IMG/VR virus record: IMGVR_UViG_3300034013_000240
Coordinates: 1 to 64,000 of that record
Source: a virus
Length of the DNA stretch: 64,000 nucleotides
Strand: one strand, 5' to 3'
The number at the start of each line of letters is the position of its first letter. Position 1 is the first letter of the stretch. Both the position numbers and the translations under genes were made by a program. Below, one piece after another: positions 20,777 to 29,698 of this stretch. The notes below the pieces were generated by a model. That model worked only from the letters and a program-made list of their open reading frames with translations, searched no databases and was not told the origin of the DNA.

Positions 20777-21034
20777 ATGCCGAATCCAAAATTTCAAGCA
20801 GGTAAAGCTAAAGTAGTAACGCCTAGCAATACAGTTGACATAACAAAAAATGTATCAGATATTAATACTGGTTGCGTTTTGTATATAGGAACTGGTGGAG
20901 ACTTAAAAGTAAAGACTATTGGTGGTGATGAAGTGACTTTCGTAAATATACAAGATGGTTCATTTTTGCCAGTTCAAGTATTGAGAGTCTTTGCTACAGG
21001 AACTAGCGCAACAAACATTTTAGCTCTTTGGTAG
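20777..21034 (+). CDS. Spike base-like structural protein, 85 aa
   Basis: Matches a small family of phage spike-base proteins: SDINTGCVLYIGTGGDLKVK, GGDEVTFVNIQDGSFLPVQV, FATGTSATNILALW. All-beta in appearance. In other phages this protein lies next to tail spike or baseplate genes; here it is directly followed, one base on, by a large fibre-like gene. Virion location is inferred. Confidence 0.75.
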   Translation: MPNPKFQAGKAKVVTPSNTVDITKNVSDINTGCVLYIGTGGDLKVKTIGGDEVTFVNIQDGSFLPVQVLRVFATGTSATNILALW

Positions 21035-21035
21035 T

Positions 21036-22937
21036 ATGTTAAATAGTATAGGTATATTAATAGGTGGGACAAATAAACTTGGCTCGTACTTAAAGAAACT
21101 TATCTTAACCTTTCAGGCTAGAGTCGCTATTGATTCCGGAAGCTTTGAGGGGTATGATTGCATGGAGTCACTACTCAAACAAAATAATAAATCTATATTA
21201 GATAAAGCTTCTTTAGTGATAACACCAAATGCTTACAAAGAGGGTAAGATATATTCTGTCATTCCTACAGATGGAAGCGGTGATTTATCGGTTGTAAGAG
21301 CAACAACTGCTACTCGAGTAAATGGTGCAGGATTGATTGAGGAAACTCCTTATAATTTAGTTAGTTATAGTGAATTATTTACAAACGCAGGTTGGGTTAA
21401 ACAAAGTGCCACAGTTACTTTAGAATCAGGAACAAGTCCTTTAAATACTCCAATATTTAAAATGTTGGCTACAGGTGGTTTTTCTCAAATATATCAATCT
21501 AATAGAGCTACAGTTGGACTTACTTATAGTACAAATGCTTTAGTAAAAAAAGGTAATTGTAGATATATATTTTTTAGAGCGGCAGATATAAGTTATTATG
21601 ACTTTAATACGAATACATTCTTTGGTACTAATGCTTCAAAAATGTCTGCTCAAATACTTTCAGATGGATGGGTTTTAATAACGATATCTCAATATGTTAG
21701 TACTCAAACAGAATTAAATATTTATCAATCAAATACAACTAATCCTTATGCGGCTGTAAGTGGTGATTTCACATTTGTATCTTATTATCAAACTAATTTA
21801 GGTTCTCCTAAACCTTACTTCAAAACGACAGACAGAGCAAACGTACCTCGTTTAGACTACACAAATGCAACTTGTCCGAGTATTTTAGTTGAACCGCAAA
21901 GAACTAATTTATTACAAAGAAGTGAGGAATTTGATAATGCTTATTGGACTAAAGCAGGTTCTACTATTTCTGCAAACGCTATTAATTCTCCTAATGGTAC
22001 TTTAACTGCTGATAGAATGGTTGACAACATAAGTACTGGAGGGCATTTTGTAGAAAAAGTAATTACAACATCGGCGGGAGTAAATACGTTTTCTGTTTTT
22101 TGTAAAAAAGATAATAATAGATATATTGAATTATGCGCCGCATGGAATATATCAGATTCAGCAAGATTTATATTTGATTTTGATACTAAAACAATAACAT
22201 CATTTGGAGCAATAGGACCAACAATTACTTATGTAGGTTCTAATATTACAGAGTTACAAGACGGTTGGTTTAGATTATCTTTAACATTTTCTGTTGTTTC
22301 ATTAACTAATATTTATTATATATTTGCTTTATCAAATTCTCCAAATGTTGGAACTTCAAATTTAGTTTCTTATTTAGGAGATGGCACAAAAGGTGTATTT
22401 ATTTGGGGAGCACAATTAGAAGTTGGCTCAAACGCTACATCATACATTCCAACAACTACTTCTATTGTTACGAGAAATGCAGATGTAATTTCTAAAACAG
22501 GAATAAGTAGTTTAATTGGTCAAACTGAAGGTGTTATTTATTACAATTTAACATTACTAGACAAACAAGACGATATATTATTTGTGAATTTGTATTCCGA
22601 CAACTGTATATATCTACTAATAAACTCAGCAGGAGTGATAAATCCTGTAATAAGAGCATCTGGAGTTAGCTATAGTATTTCAGGTATAAATGTAACTTCT
22701 TTTCCGGCAGATCTTAAATTAGCGATTAAATATAAATCAGGAGATAGTTCTTTTTTTATTAACGGAGTAAAAGTTGGATCTAATTCGTCTAACTTTTCTT
22801 TTAATGCAGGTTTGTCTTCTTTGAATTTAGTTTTTAATCCTGTTGTTTGGAATTTTAAACAAAAAAAAATAAAGGGAGTTTTATTATTTAAAACAGCATT
22901 AACAGATGCAGAGTGCATACAACTAACAACAATATAA
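21036..22937 (+). CDS. Tail fibre/head fibre protein with lectin-like repeats, 633 aa
   Basis: After ~60 residues of basal domain, the protein shows the phage pattern DLSVVRATTATRVNGAGLIE, then LVSYSELFTNAGWVKQSATV and again LLQRSEEFDNAYWTKAGSTI, i.e. two copies of the concanavalin-like domain common in phage fibres, each with a matching beta-rich stretch. The C-terminal third (~residues 480-633) resembles a LamG-like beta sandwich (GVIYYNLTLLDKQDDILFVN, KIKGVLLFKTALTDAECIQL). Probably binds host surface glycans. No enzymatic motif seen. Confidence 0.78.
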   Translation: MLNSIGILIGGTNKLGSYLKKLILTFQARVAIDSGSFEGYDCMESLLKQNNKSILDKASLVITPNAYKEGKIYSVIPTDGSGDLSVVRATTATRVNGAGLIEETPYNLVSYSELFTNAGWVKQSATVTLESGTSPLNTPIFKMLATGGFSQIYQSNRATVGLTYSTNALVKKGNCRYIFFRAADISYYDFNTNTFFGTNASKMSAQILSDGWVLITISQYVSTQTELNIYQSNTTNPYAAVSGDFTFVSYYQTNLGSPKPYFKTTDRANVPRLDYTNATCPSILVEPQRTNLLQRSEEFDNAYWTKAGSTISANAINSPNGTLTADRMVDNISTGGHFVEKVITTSAGVNTFSVFCKKDNNRYIELCAAWNISDSARFIFDFDTKTITSFGAIGPTITYVGSNITELQDGWFRLSLTFSVVSLTNIYYIFALSNSPNVGTSNLVSYLGDGTKGVFIWGAQLEVGSNATSYIPTTTSIVTRNADVISKTGISSLIGQTEGVIYYNLTLLDKQDDILFVNLYSDNCIYLLINSAGVINPVIRASGVSYSISGINVTSFPADLKLAIKYKSGDSSFFINGVKVGSNSSNFSFNAGLSSLNLVFNPVVWNFKQKKIKGVLLFKTALTDAECIQLTTI

Positions 22938-22950
22938 TCATTCCCCACAA

Positions 22951-23223
22951 ATGAATATTTACAAATTAACATTTAAAGACCATGACGAAGCTGAATTAAC
23001 ACTTATGGCAAAATACGTAATTGATATAGATTCTAATTACATAAACGGAACTCAATCAGTAGTTTATTTAGGAGTTATAGACGAATTAAATCCTAAATAT
23101 TGTGTTGATATAATGATAACTGAAGATGTTGACTTTGGAGATAATGAAATAAAACCACTTAATCCTAAACACAATTTTGCAGGACACTTAATAAATATAG
23201 AAACAAATGAAGACATACGTTAA
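22951..23223 (+). CDS. Small hypothetical protein, 90 aa
   Basis: Starts MNIYKLTFKDHDEAELTLMA; mixed alpha/beta, acidic. Repeated use of short beta segments (QSVVYLGVIDELNPKYCVDI). It overlaps the holin start by 17 bases, so it may be translationally linked to the lysis cassette. Unknown function; possibly a fibre accessory. Confidence 0.65.
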   Translation: MNIYKLTFKDHDEAELTLMAKYVIDIDSNYINGTQSVVYLGVIDELNPKYCVDIMITEDVDFGDNEIKPLNPKHNFAGHLINIETNEDIR

Positions 23224-23644
23224 TTACATACTATCTGGTCTTATACTATTTTTTACACCAATACAAGGACTACTTATTGCTGTTGGAATAGGAATTATAC
23301 TAGATACGTTTACAGGTATTTTTAAATCAGTAAAATTAAATGGATGGTCTTCTATTCGTTCACGAAAACTGTCGAATGTAGTTTCTAAAATGTTGCTTTA
23401 TCAAGTTTGTATCGCCTTACTATTTGTTATTGATTATTACGCTTTGAATGAGTTTGTGATACATAGCTTTGGAATAAAATTTATGTTTACAAAGTTAGTA
23501 TCAATCCTCTTGATTTTTATAGAGTTAGTTAGTATTAAAGAAAATATTGAGGAAGCATTAAAGATTAAGGTTTGGACCTTATTAAAAACATTGTTCAATA
23601 GAGCAAAAGAAATTAAAACAGATATAGATGAAATCACTAAATAG
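23207..23644 (+). CDS. Holin (phage holin family 4-like), 145 aa
   Basis: Three hydrophobic segments (YILSGLILFFTPIQGLLIAV, ~7-26; MLLYQVCIALLFVIDYYAL, ~63-81; LVSILLIFIELVSI, ~96-109) with the DTFTGIFKSVK motif that characterises the Holin_4/TcdE-like family between the first two, and a Lys-rich C-terminal tail. It makes the inner-membrane lesion that frees the endolysin. The endolysin gene overlaps its end by 17 bases. Confidence 0.85.
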   Translation: MKTYVNYILSGLILFFTPIQGLLIAVGIGIILDTFTGIFKSVKLNGWSSIRSRKLSNVVSKMLLYQVCIALLFVIDYYALNEFVIHSFGIKFMFTKLVSILLIFIELVSIKENIEEALKIKVWTLLKTLFNRAKEIKTDIDEITK

Positions 23645-24080
23645 TCAAGGATATAAATTAATAACTGGTTTTGAAGGATTCTCTTCAACACCGTATCTAT
23701 GCAGCGCTAAAGTCCCTACAATTGGGTACGGAAGTACTTATTATACAAACGGAAAAAGCGTTACAATGAAAGACAAACCTATAACGAGAGCTGTAGGTTT
23801 TTGGATGTTTCAAAAAATAGCTGACGACTTTGCCAAACATGTAAACAAGTTATTGACTTCAGAGGTTAATCAAGAACAATTCAACTCTCTTGTGTCTATA
23901 TGTTACAACATAGGTAAAACCAACTTCAGCAAATCAACTTTATTAAAGTTAGTCAATATAAATCCGAAAGACCAAAATATTTATAAGGAGTTTTTAAAGT
24001 GGAATAAAGCTAATAAAAAAGTAGTTGATGGATTAACTAAAAGAAGAGAAATTGAGGCTAAATTATATTTTAACAAATGA
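23628..24080 (+). CDS. GH24 endolysin (T4 lysozyme-like muramidase), 150 aa
   Basis: Glycoside hydrolase family 24. The catalytic triad is E16 (GFEGF), C25 (PYLCSAK) and T31 (PTIGYGST), spacing E-8-C-5-T, the Glu/Cys/Thr form seen in P21-type lysozymes, in place of T4 Glu/Asp/Thr. Fold landmarks: SLVSICYNIGKTNFSKSTLL and WNKANKKVVDGLTKRREIEA. It cuts peptidoglycan glycan strands. There is no signal-arrest-release helix at the N-terminus, so it should depend on the holin for access. Confidence 0.92.
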   Translation: MKSLNSQGYKLITGFEGFSSTPYLCSAKVPTIGYGSTYYTNGKSVTMKDKPITRAVGFWMFQKIADDFAKHVNKLLTSEVNQEQFNSLVSICYNIGKTNFSKSTLLKLVNINPKDQNIYKEFLKWNKANKKVVDGLTKRREIEAKLYFNK

Positions 24081-24553
24081 AAAAACTAATATTAATACTT
24101 TTACTATTATTAACTTCTTGTGGGGCTAGAAAAGTATCTAAGATTGAAATAAAAACAATCAAGGATAGTACTTTTACTAAAGTATCCGTAGATACATCTT
24201 TAAGAAGCACAAATGTAATTGATACATCTTACATTGTTAAAGACTTAACTATAGACGAGATAGAAGTTTGTCCTATATCTGATACTATACCTATAATTGT
24301 AAATGGAGTTGTTTATAAAAACGCTCGTTTAAAGATTAAAAAAACAAAAGACAATACTTTATACTCAAATAAAAAGATAGTGTCTGAAATAGAAGATAAA
24401 TCATCTAAAGAAGAGGTTTCTGTTACTAAATCAGAGAAGATAGATGAGTCTATAAAAGATATTGATAGAGATAACACAAAAGGGTTTTTTATAATGATTA
24501 TATTTGTAGTCATTATTATATACTTAATAGACAGATATGGGAAAAATAAATAA
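24077..24553 (+). CDS. Unimolecular spanin (u-spanin) candidate lipoprotein, 158 aa
   Basis: N-terminal lipoprotein signal with lipobox LTSC (C15) directs the mature N-terminus to the outer membrane; a C-terminal hydrophobic helix (GFFIMIIFVVIIIYLI, ~136-151) then sits in the inner membrane, leaving a ~120-residue periplasmic domain rich in Ser/Lys/Glu. This layout is that of T1 gp11-type u-spanins, which fuse the membranes at the last lysis step. It directly follows the endolysin with ATGA overlap and is followed by the fibre gene with a 17-base overlap. Confidence 0.8.
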   Translation: MKKLILILLLLLTSCGARKVSKIEIKTIKDSTFTKVSVDTSLRSTNVIDTSYIVKDLTIDEIEVCPISDTIPIIVNGVVYKNARLKIKKTKDNTLYSNKKIVSEIEDKSSKEEVSVTKSEKIDESIKDIDRDNTKGFFIMIIFVVIIIYLIDRYGKNK

Positions 24554-27119
24554 TTACTCTAAAGATGCAGCAGTAACCGCTAGCGATAAGTGGGTTGGCT
24601 CTGACTTTGAGAATAATGGATCTACTAAAAACTTTACGCCAACATCTATTGCTAAGTATCTTAACGATAACAATGTGATAAATATTGGTTCTGATTTAAG
24701 GTATAGATACCAGACATTAAATCCTGGAGAAGTTAGAGGTGTAGGAACAATATCTTTTGAATCTGAAAGAGGAGCTTCAGTTGCGTTTTCAGGTATAACA
24801 ACATTCTTGCTTTCTAAAAGAACATTAAAGCAAAATGATGTATCTCAGTATCTTCAATTTTTAAATGGAGGAAGCATTATAATAAATAGTGCTGAAAATC
24901 AAAATCTATTTGGATTTTATAATGTAGTTAATTTATCAGAGTACGCTTTAAATAATGATTTTTACTCTGTTGAATTACAGTATATTGCTGGTAATGGAGG
25001 CATATTAGAAGATACTGATTATATATTTTCTTTAATAAAAGATAAGTATTCAAGTACTGGTAAAGAGCAAGTTAATTCGGACTGGAACTCTACAGAGGGA
25101 GTTTCTGAAATATTAAATAAACCAACTTCGTTGTCTGAGTTTACAAATGATGAAGGGTTTATAACTATTGATGATGTTCCAGAAGTTAATGGTATTCCAG
25201 TTGGCGGAACTACTGGTCAGATACTTACTAAAGCTAGTAGTGAAGATTACGATGCTGTTTGGCAAGAAAACTATGCTGATTGGACATCTGTTGTTAAGCA
25301 CACGGTAAAAAACAATGGGGTAGAGGTTTTATTAAAAGGACGACCTGTTTATTGTACTGGTTCTAATGGAACAAATAAACTTGTTGGATATGCAGGAAAT
25401 CAATCAGAAGCTACATCTAGTAAGACTATGGGATTGCTTCAATCTCAATTAAACATTAATGGCTCTCAATCTACTGGATTTGTTATAACCGAAGGGCTTC
25501 TTGGAGGGTTAAACACTTCGTCAGCATCAGCTGGAGATCCTGTTTGGTTAGGACCTACAGGTACTCTTATTTATGGGTTAACTAATAAACCATACGCTCC
25601 AGCTCACCTGGTATTCATAGGTATAGTTACTAAGGTTAGTAGTGGTAACGGAGAGATATTTGTTAATATTCAAAATGGATTTGAGCTCAATGAAATTCAC
25701 GATGTAGATTTAAAGACTACAGTACCTATAAATGGAGATTTATTAGGATTCGATGGTACATTATGGGTAAATAAAACTATTGCTGGATGGTTAGGATATA
25801 CTCCTTTTCAATTACCAGCTTTAACAAATGGTTCAGTATTATTTTCAAACGGCACTACAATTGCTCAAGATAATGCAAACTTCTTTTGGGATAATACAAA
25901 CAAGAGATTAGGTATTGGAACTAATACTCCATCACAATTACTCAGTGTCGCAGGTAATATGAATCTATCAACAGGTGGTTTTATTTACGGAAATACTTTA
26001 GATGCTTCACTTAGGTTAACCAATGGAGGAGGTTCTATTTTAAAATTCGCAAGCTCAAACATAGGATTGTATAGCACCTTAACTGAAATAGTAGCAAGCA
26101 ATAGAGTTACTACTTTAATTGGTGCATCAGAAATAACAAGAGTTACTTCGGCAGGATTAGGTATTGGAACAACAGTGGTAGGCGCTAGACTTGACGTAAG
26201 AGCTCAAGGTGCATTAAGTACTGATATAGCGTTTAGAGTTAGAAATAGTGCGGATACATTAGATACAGTTCAAGTAAGAGGAGATGGGGTTACAAACTTT
26301 AACTTAGCAACAGGGCAAAGTATTTCGTTCACTCATGCAGGTGGAACAAGACTAAACCTAGACGGCACTTCAGTAGCGTACAGAACTGGAAATAGAATTA
26401 TATTAGGTGGAGGAAATGATTTTCTTGATTTTTCAACAGCCAATTCCACTAAAATGACGGTAAATAATTTAGGGAATGTTTCAATAGGTTCAACCACAGC
26501 TGGTGCAAGACTAGACGTAAGAGCACAAGGAGCGTTATCAACAGACATATCTTTTAGGGTTAGAAATAGTGCTGATACTTTTGATACGATTAATGTAAAT
26601 GGAGTACAAGCAACTATAAGAAATAATTCAAGTACATCAAGTACTTTAAGATTACAGAATAGTGGTGGAGGTAGAGTTTTAGAATTTTTAGATATTAACG
26701 GAAATGCTTTTCAATGGATTGACCAATCAGGTACTCGTTTTACCGATGTTTCAGGAAATTATTTCATAGCTAGAACTCAAGGTACAGCAGCTTCACCTTC
26801 ATATACTATAAGTGGACTAGGAGGAATAGGAGGTGTAAACGGAATGATGATGTTTGCAATGGGTGGTAATAGGAGAATGTTCCTTACATCGGATGGGTGT
26901 CTAAGGCTACCAGCATCAAATGATTACGGTGCGGACTTGCCACACGCATCCGCAAAACTTCAATTAGACGCTACAACTCAAGGGTTCCTTCCTCCAAGAA
27001 TGACAAATGCACAACGTTTAGCAATAGCAAGTCCTGCTATTGGATTAATAGTGTATTGTACTGATATGGTAGAGGGATTGTATGTAAACAAGTCCACAGG
27101 GTGGCAATTCATAATTTAA
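24537..27119 (+). CDS. Long tail fibre with internal repeats, 860 aa
   Basis: The first ~45 residues (MGKINNYSKDAAVTASDKWV) resemble the start of the 446-aa collagen-like fibre, a shared virion-anchoring domain. The middle is beta-rich; from about residue 545 a unit beginning GARLDVRAQGALSTDIAFRV is repeated at about 655 as GARLDVRAQGALSTDISFRV, with near-identical DNA (26179-26252 and 26500-26575). The C-terminus (MTNAQRLAIASPAIGLIVYC, then a YVNKSTGWQFII end) is a common capping module of Bacteroidota phage fibres. Likely receptor binding. Confidence 0.8.
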   Translation: MGKINNYSKDAAVTASDKWVGSDFENNGSTKNFTPTSIAKYLNDNNVINIGSDLRYRYQTLNPGEVRGVGTISFESERGASVAFSGITTFLLSKRTLKQNDVSQYLQFLNGGSIIINSAENQNLFGFYNVVNLSEYALNNDFYSVELQYIAGNGGILEDTDYIFSLIKDKYSSTGKEQVNSDWNSTEGVSEILNKPTSLSEFTNDEGFITIDDVPEVNGIPVGGTTGQILTKASSEDYDAVWQENYADWTSVVKHTVKNNGVEVLLKGRPVYCTGSNGTNKLVGYAGNQSEATSSKTMGLLQSQLNINGSQSTGFVITEGLLGGLNTSSASAGDPVWLGPTGTLIYGLTNKPYAPAHLVFIGIVTKVSSGNGEIFVNIQNGFELNEIHDVDLKTTVPINGDLLGFDGTLWVNKTIAGWLGYTPFQLPALTNGSVLFSNGTTIAQDNANFFWDNTNKRLGIGTNTPSQLLSVAGNMNLSTGGFIYGNTLDASLRLTNGGGSILKFASSNIGLYSTLTEIVASNRVTTLIGASEITRVTSAGLGIGTTVVGARLDVRAQGALSTDIAFRVRNSADTLDTVQVRGDGVTNFNLATGQSISFTHAGGTRLNLDGTSVAYRTGNRIILGGGNDFLDFSTANSTKMTVNNLGNVSIGSTTAGARLDVRAQGALSTDISFRVRNSADTFDTINVNGVQATIRNNSSTSSTLRLQNSGGGRVLEFLDINGNAFQWIDQSGTRFTDVSGNYFIARTQGTAASPSYTISGLGGIGGVNGMMMFAMGGNRRMFLTSDGCLRLPASNDYGADLPHASAKLQLDATTQGFLPPRMTNAQRLAIASPAIGLIVYCTDMVEGLYVNKSTGWQFII

Positions 27120-27132
27120 AAACAAATACAAA

Positions 27133-27441
27133 ATGGGATTATTAGTAAAATCAACAAAAGAATCAAAGATTATTATTACTGGCACAACAATTGAAATGCC
27201 AGAGGTTTATTGTAGAATTGAATTTGCTGGTAGAGCAAATGGAACTACTTTAGAAATCGCTTCTTCAAACTATGCAAGCGAGTTGGCTTTTAAAGAAGGA
27301 GCTACTCCTATAACAACAAACGTTCCAAATGGAAACTTAACTGTTGAGTTAAAAAAAGAAGAGATGCAAACAATTGAGACTGCATTGAATTATATAAAAT
27401 CAGCTCTTGAATTATCTGGTTATGAAGTCGAATATATTTAA
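27133..27441 (+). CDS. Small fibre-associated protein, 102 aa
   Basis: Starts MGLLVKSTKESKIIITGTTI; all-beta first two thirds, then a helix (EMQTIETALNYIKSALELSG). I recall similar proteins next to fibre genes in Flavobacteriia phages, but without a function. It follows the long fibre after 13 bases and is followed by a promoter. Could be a fibre trimerisation or assembly factor. Confidence 0.62.
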   Translation: MGLLVKSTKESKIIITGTTIEMPEVYCRIEFAGRANGTTLEIASSNYASELAFKEGATPITTNVPNGNLTVELKKEEMQTIETALNYIKSALELSGYEVEYI

Positions 27442-27458
27442 CGACTTTTTAAAATTAT

Positions 27459-27466
27459 TATCTTTG
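27459..27466 (+). promoter_or_regulatory. Promoter -7 box (TATCTTTG) for the collagen-like fibre gene
   Basis: TATCTTTG 18 bases before ATG 27485. A weak TTTA occurs 18 bases upstream. Confidence 0.45.
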
Positions 27467-27484
27467 TAAAAAAAATAAACTAAA

Positions 27485-28825
27485 ATGGGAAGAATACAAG
27501 ATTATCCAATAGATGCAACTCCTGAAAATGGTGACATACTATTAGGAACAAATGTTTTAGATGCTAAAAAGTCAAAGAATTACTCTATTCAATCAATAGT
27601 GTCTCTAGTTCCTGTAGGTCCTACTGGCTCTCAAGGCATAGCTGGTCCATCAGGTCCAATAGGTCCAGTAGGTCCGTCTGGTCTTAATTGGAAAGGGGTT
27701 TGGAACACCAATACATCTTATGTTAAAGATGATGTTGTTAGTTTTGGAGGGTCTTCATGGTTTTGCATATCTCCAATATCTACATCAGGAAACAACAATC
27801 CTACAATTGATATTTCTACTTGGTCTCTATTAGCTTCTCAAGGAGCGCAAGGTGTTCAAGGTCCTCAAGGTCCTACTGGAGCTCAAGGTATTCAAGGTAA
27901 TGTAGGTCCTGAAGGAGGCATTGGTCCAGTTGGTCCTGCTGGTCTTAACTGGAGAGGCTCTTGGAGTTCAGAAGGAATTTATATTGAGGATGATGCCGTT
28001 GCTTTTGAGGGAGCTTCTTGGTTTTGCATTAACAACGTGTCGGAGAATGATACTCCTCCTCCGGCAGATACTTCTAATTGGGCATTATTAGCTTCTCAAG
28101 GAGCGCAAGGTCCTGCCGGTAGTAATGGTTCTCAAGGAATACAAGGAGTTCAAGGAATACAAGGAATTCAAGGAGTTCCAGGTCCAATAGGTCCTCAAGG
28201 AGTTCCAGGTCCTGCCGGAACAATCACTTTCACTAACGGCTCTGTTTCCGCTACAACTAGTCAATCTTCAGCATCGAATGTATTGTTGTTTGATTTTGTA
28301 ACTGTAACTGGTAATGGAAACCAAAATGTCAGACTTCCTGAAAACCAACCAATAGGTAAGGTCATACAAGTAACTTATAATTCAGTAGGTGTTCAAAAGG
28401 TTCAGATAAACGTTAGAACATTTGACTTACAATCTAAAATATCAATAAATAGTTCTAATTCAAATTCAGCTATTTATTATTTAAGTAATTACGATACCGT
28501 AAAGTTTATTTCAAGAGGTAGTAATTTTTGGACGGCAGAGTATGTTTCTGGAACTAATTTATCATTCAATGATATGCCTATTGTAAATTCAAACAACTAC
28601 AATATAGTTGAAACAATATATAACGGAACAACTTCTGAACTGTCTTTGTCTCAGTTAAATACTACTTATCCTAGTGTTTCGACAATTGTTGATACGCCAG
28701 TCGGACTAAAGGTTTATTGCCCAAATATATCAACTGGAGGTCTTGTTTACGTTAGAGTTGTAAACAACGAACCGCCATTATTGAATGATGTTTGGGTGTC
28801 TATGCCTATAGAAATTGTAGCTTAA
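27485..28825 (+). CDS. Collagen-like tail fibre with two carbohydrate-binding-like modules, 446 aa
   Basis: The N-terminal domain (MGRIQDYPIDATPENGDILL) is related to that of the 860-aa fibre. Three Gly-X-Y collagen segments follow: at ~42-60 (GPTGSQGIAGPSGPIGPVGP), ~120-150 (GAQGVQGPQGPTGAQGIQG) and ~205-245. Between them are two modules of the form LNWKGVWNTNTSYVKDDVVS...WFC and LNWRGSWSSEGIYIEDDAVA...WFC, which resemble CBM5/12 chitin-binding-like modules (W, DDVV, W pattern). The C-terminus is beta-rich. An extended trimeric fibre that binds polysaccharide is the best guess. Confidence 0.8.
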   Translation: MGRIQDYPIDATPENGDILLGTNVLDAKKSKNYSIQSIVSLVPVGPTGSQGIAGPSGPIGPVGPSGLNWKGVWNTNTSYVKDDVVSFGGSSWFCISPISTSGNNNPTIDISTWSLLASQGAQGVQGPQGPTGAQGIQGNVGPEGGIGPVGPAGLNWRGSWSSEGIYIEDDAVAFEGASWFCINNVSENDTPPPADTSNWALLASQGAQGPAGSNGSQGIQGVQGIQGIQGVPGPIGPQGVPGPAGTITFTNGSVSATTSQSSASNVLLFDFVTVTGNGNQNVRLPENQPIGKVIQVTYNSVGVQKVQINVRTFDLQSKISINSSNSNSAIYYLSNYDTVKFISRGSNFWTAEYVSGTNLSFNDMPIVNSNNYNIVETIYNGTTSELSLSQLNTTYPSVSTIVDTPVGLKVYCPNISTGGLVYVRVVNNEPPLLNDVWVSMPIEIVA

Positions 28826-28846
28826 TACATAGTATGTGTTTAAATG

Positions 28847-28878
28847 AAAAATGCCATTGTTAATCTTTGGCATTTTTT
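28847..28878 (+). terminator. Intrinsic terminator after the collagen-like fibre
   Basis: AAAAATGCCA (28847-28856), 11-base loop, TGGCATTTTT (28868-28877) with continuing T. Ten-base-pair stem; it separates the fibre unit from the packaging genes. Confidence 0.85.
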
Positions 28879-28881
28879 GTA

Positions 28882-28889
28882 TAAATTTG
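28882..28889 (+). promoter_or_regulatory. Promoter -7 box (TAAATTTG) for the packaging run
   Basis: TAAATTTGC directly after the terminator, 22 bases before ATG 28912. A TTTG lies 12 bases upstream inside the terminator stem. Confidence 0.45.
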
Positions 28890-28911
28890 CCAATAATTAA
28901 ATTTAATAAAT

Positions 28912-29130
28912 ATGAATGAAATAAGAAAAATAACAATAGGCGTTGATTACAAAAATTCAATGCACTACGTAGTTGGACAGACGGTACTTACGTCTTATGT
29001 TTTACATGCAATTACAATAAATGAGATTGGTAGTTATTTGGTTTGGATAGAAAAAGACCAAGAAATTGTTCTTTGGAAAGAAATAAACAAGAACCTTCCT
29101 ATAGTAATTGAGTTTAATATAAACTACTAA
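28912..29130 (+). CDS. Small hypothetical protein, 72 aa
   Basis: Starts MNEIRKITIGVDYKNSMHYV; mainly beta in appearance with an IEKDQEIVLWKEIN segment. Its stop overlaps the next start (TAATG). Function unknown; first gene of the packaging transcription unit. Confidence 0.68.
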   Translation: MNEIRKITIGVDYKNSMHYVVGQTVLTSYVLHAITINEIGSYLVWIEKDQEIVLWKEINKNLPIVIEFNINY

Positions 29131-29696
29131 TGAAGAGTCCATATAATTTTATTGTATCTCCATCCGGAGAGCAATATAACAACACAAAGAAGATTGGTGG
29201 CGTTGAGTTAATTGTAAATACATCAATGGAGATGGCTAAGTATGTAAATAGAGAGGCTATTGTTATTGAGCTTCCTATATACTATGAAGGAGATATTAAA
29301 GTTGGTGATAAGGTAGTAATACATCATAATATCTTTAGGACCTACTACGATATGAAGGGAAGACAAACAAGGTCTCCTGAGTACTTTAGAGATGATATTT
29401 ACATCGTAAATCCAGAGAGAATATATCTATACAAAAGAGATGGAGTTTGGAAATCTCACCTAAACTATTGCTTTGTAAAACCAATTGGTACAATACAAGA
29501 TTCAAATATGTTTAATACCGAGAAAGAACAAAAACACACTGGGGAATTAGTTTATTTAAGTAAGAAGCAAGAGGAAGAAGGTTTTAATGTTGGCGACATA
29601 ATTGCGTTTACTAAAAATAGTGAATATAGCTTTGAGATAGACGATGAAAAACTTTATAGAATGTACGATAGAGATATTGTAATAAAATTAAATTAA
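29130..29696 (+). CDS. GroES-fold-like protein (second co-chaperonin candidate), 188 aa
   Basis: The N-terminal half can be read against GroES: a first strand FIVSPSGEQ, a loop NNTKKIGGVELIV in place of the mobile loop ETKSAGGIVL, then EGDIKVGDKVVIHHNIF (GroES VKVGDIVIF) and DDIYIVNPERIYLY (GroES EEVLIMSESDILAI). The second half repeats the ending pattern: EEGFNVGDIIAFTKNSEYSF and YRMYDRDIVIKL. So a GroES-like barrel with an extra lobe, possibly like T4 gp31 in role. This is by-eye similarity only. It lies immediately upstream of the terminase genes and could serve the phage GroEL at 17.1 kb in capsid folding. Confidence 0.5.
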   Translation: MKSPYNFIVSPSGEQYNNTKKIGGVELIVNTSMEMAKYVNREAIVIELPIYYEGDIKVGDKVVIHHNIFRTYYDMKGRQTRSPEYFRDDIYIVNPERIYLYKRDGVWKSHLNYCFVKPIGTIQDSNMFNTEKEQKHTGELVYLSKKQEEEGFNVGDIIAFTKNSEYSFEIDDEKLYRMYDRDIVIKLN

Positions 29697-29698
29697 AT

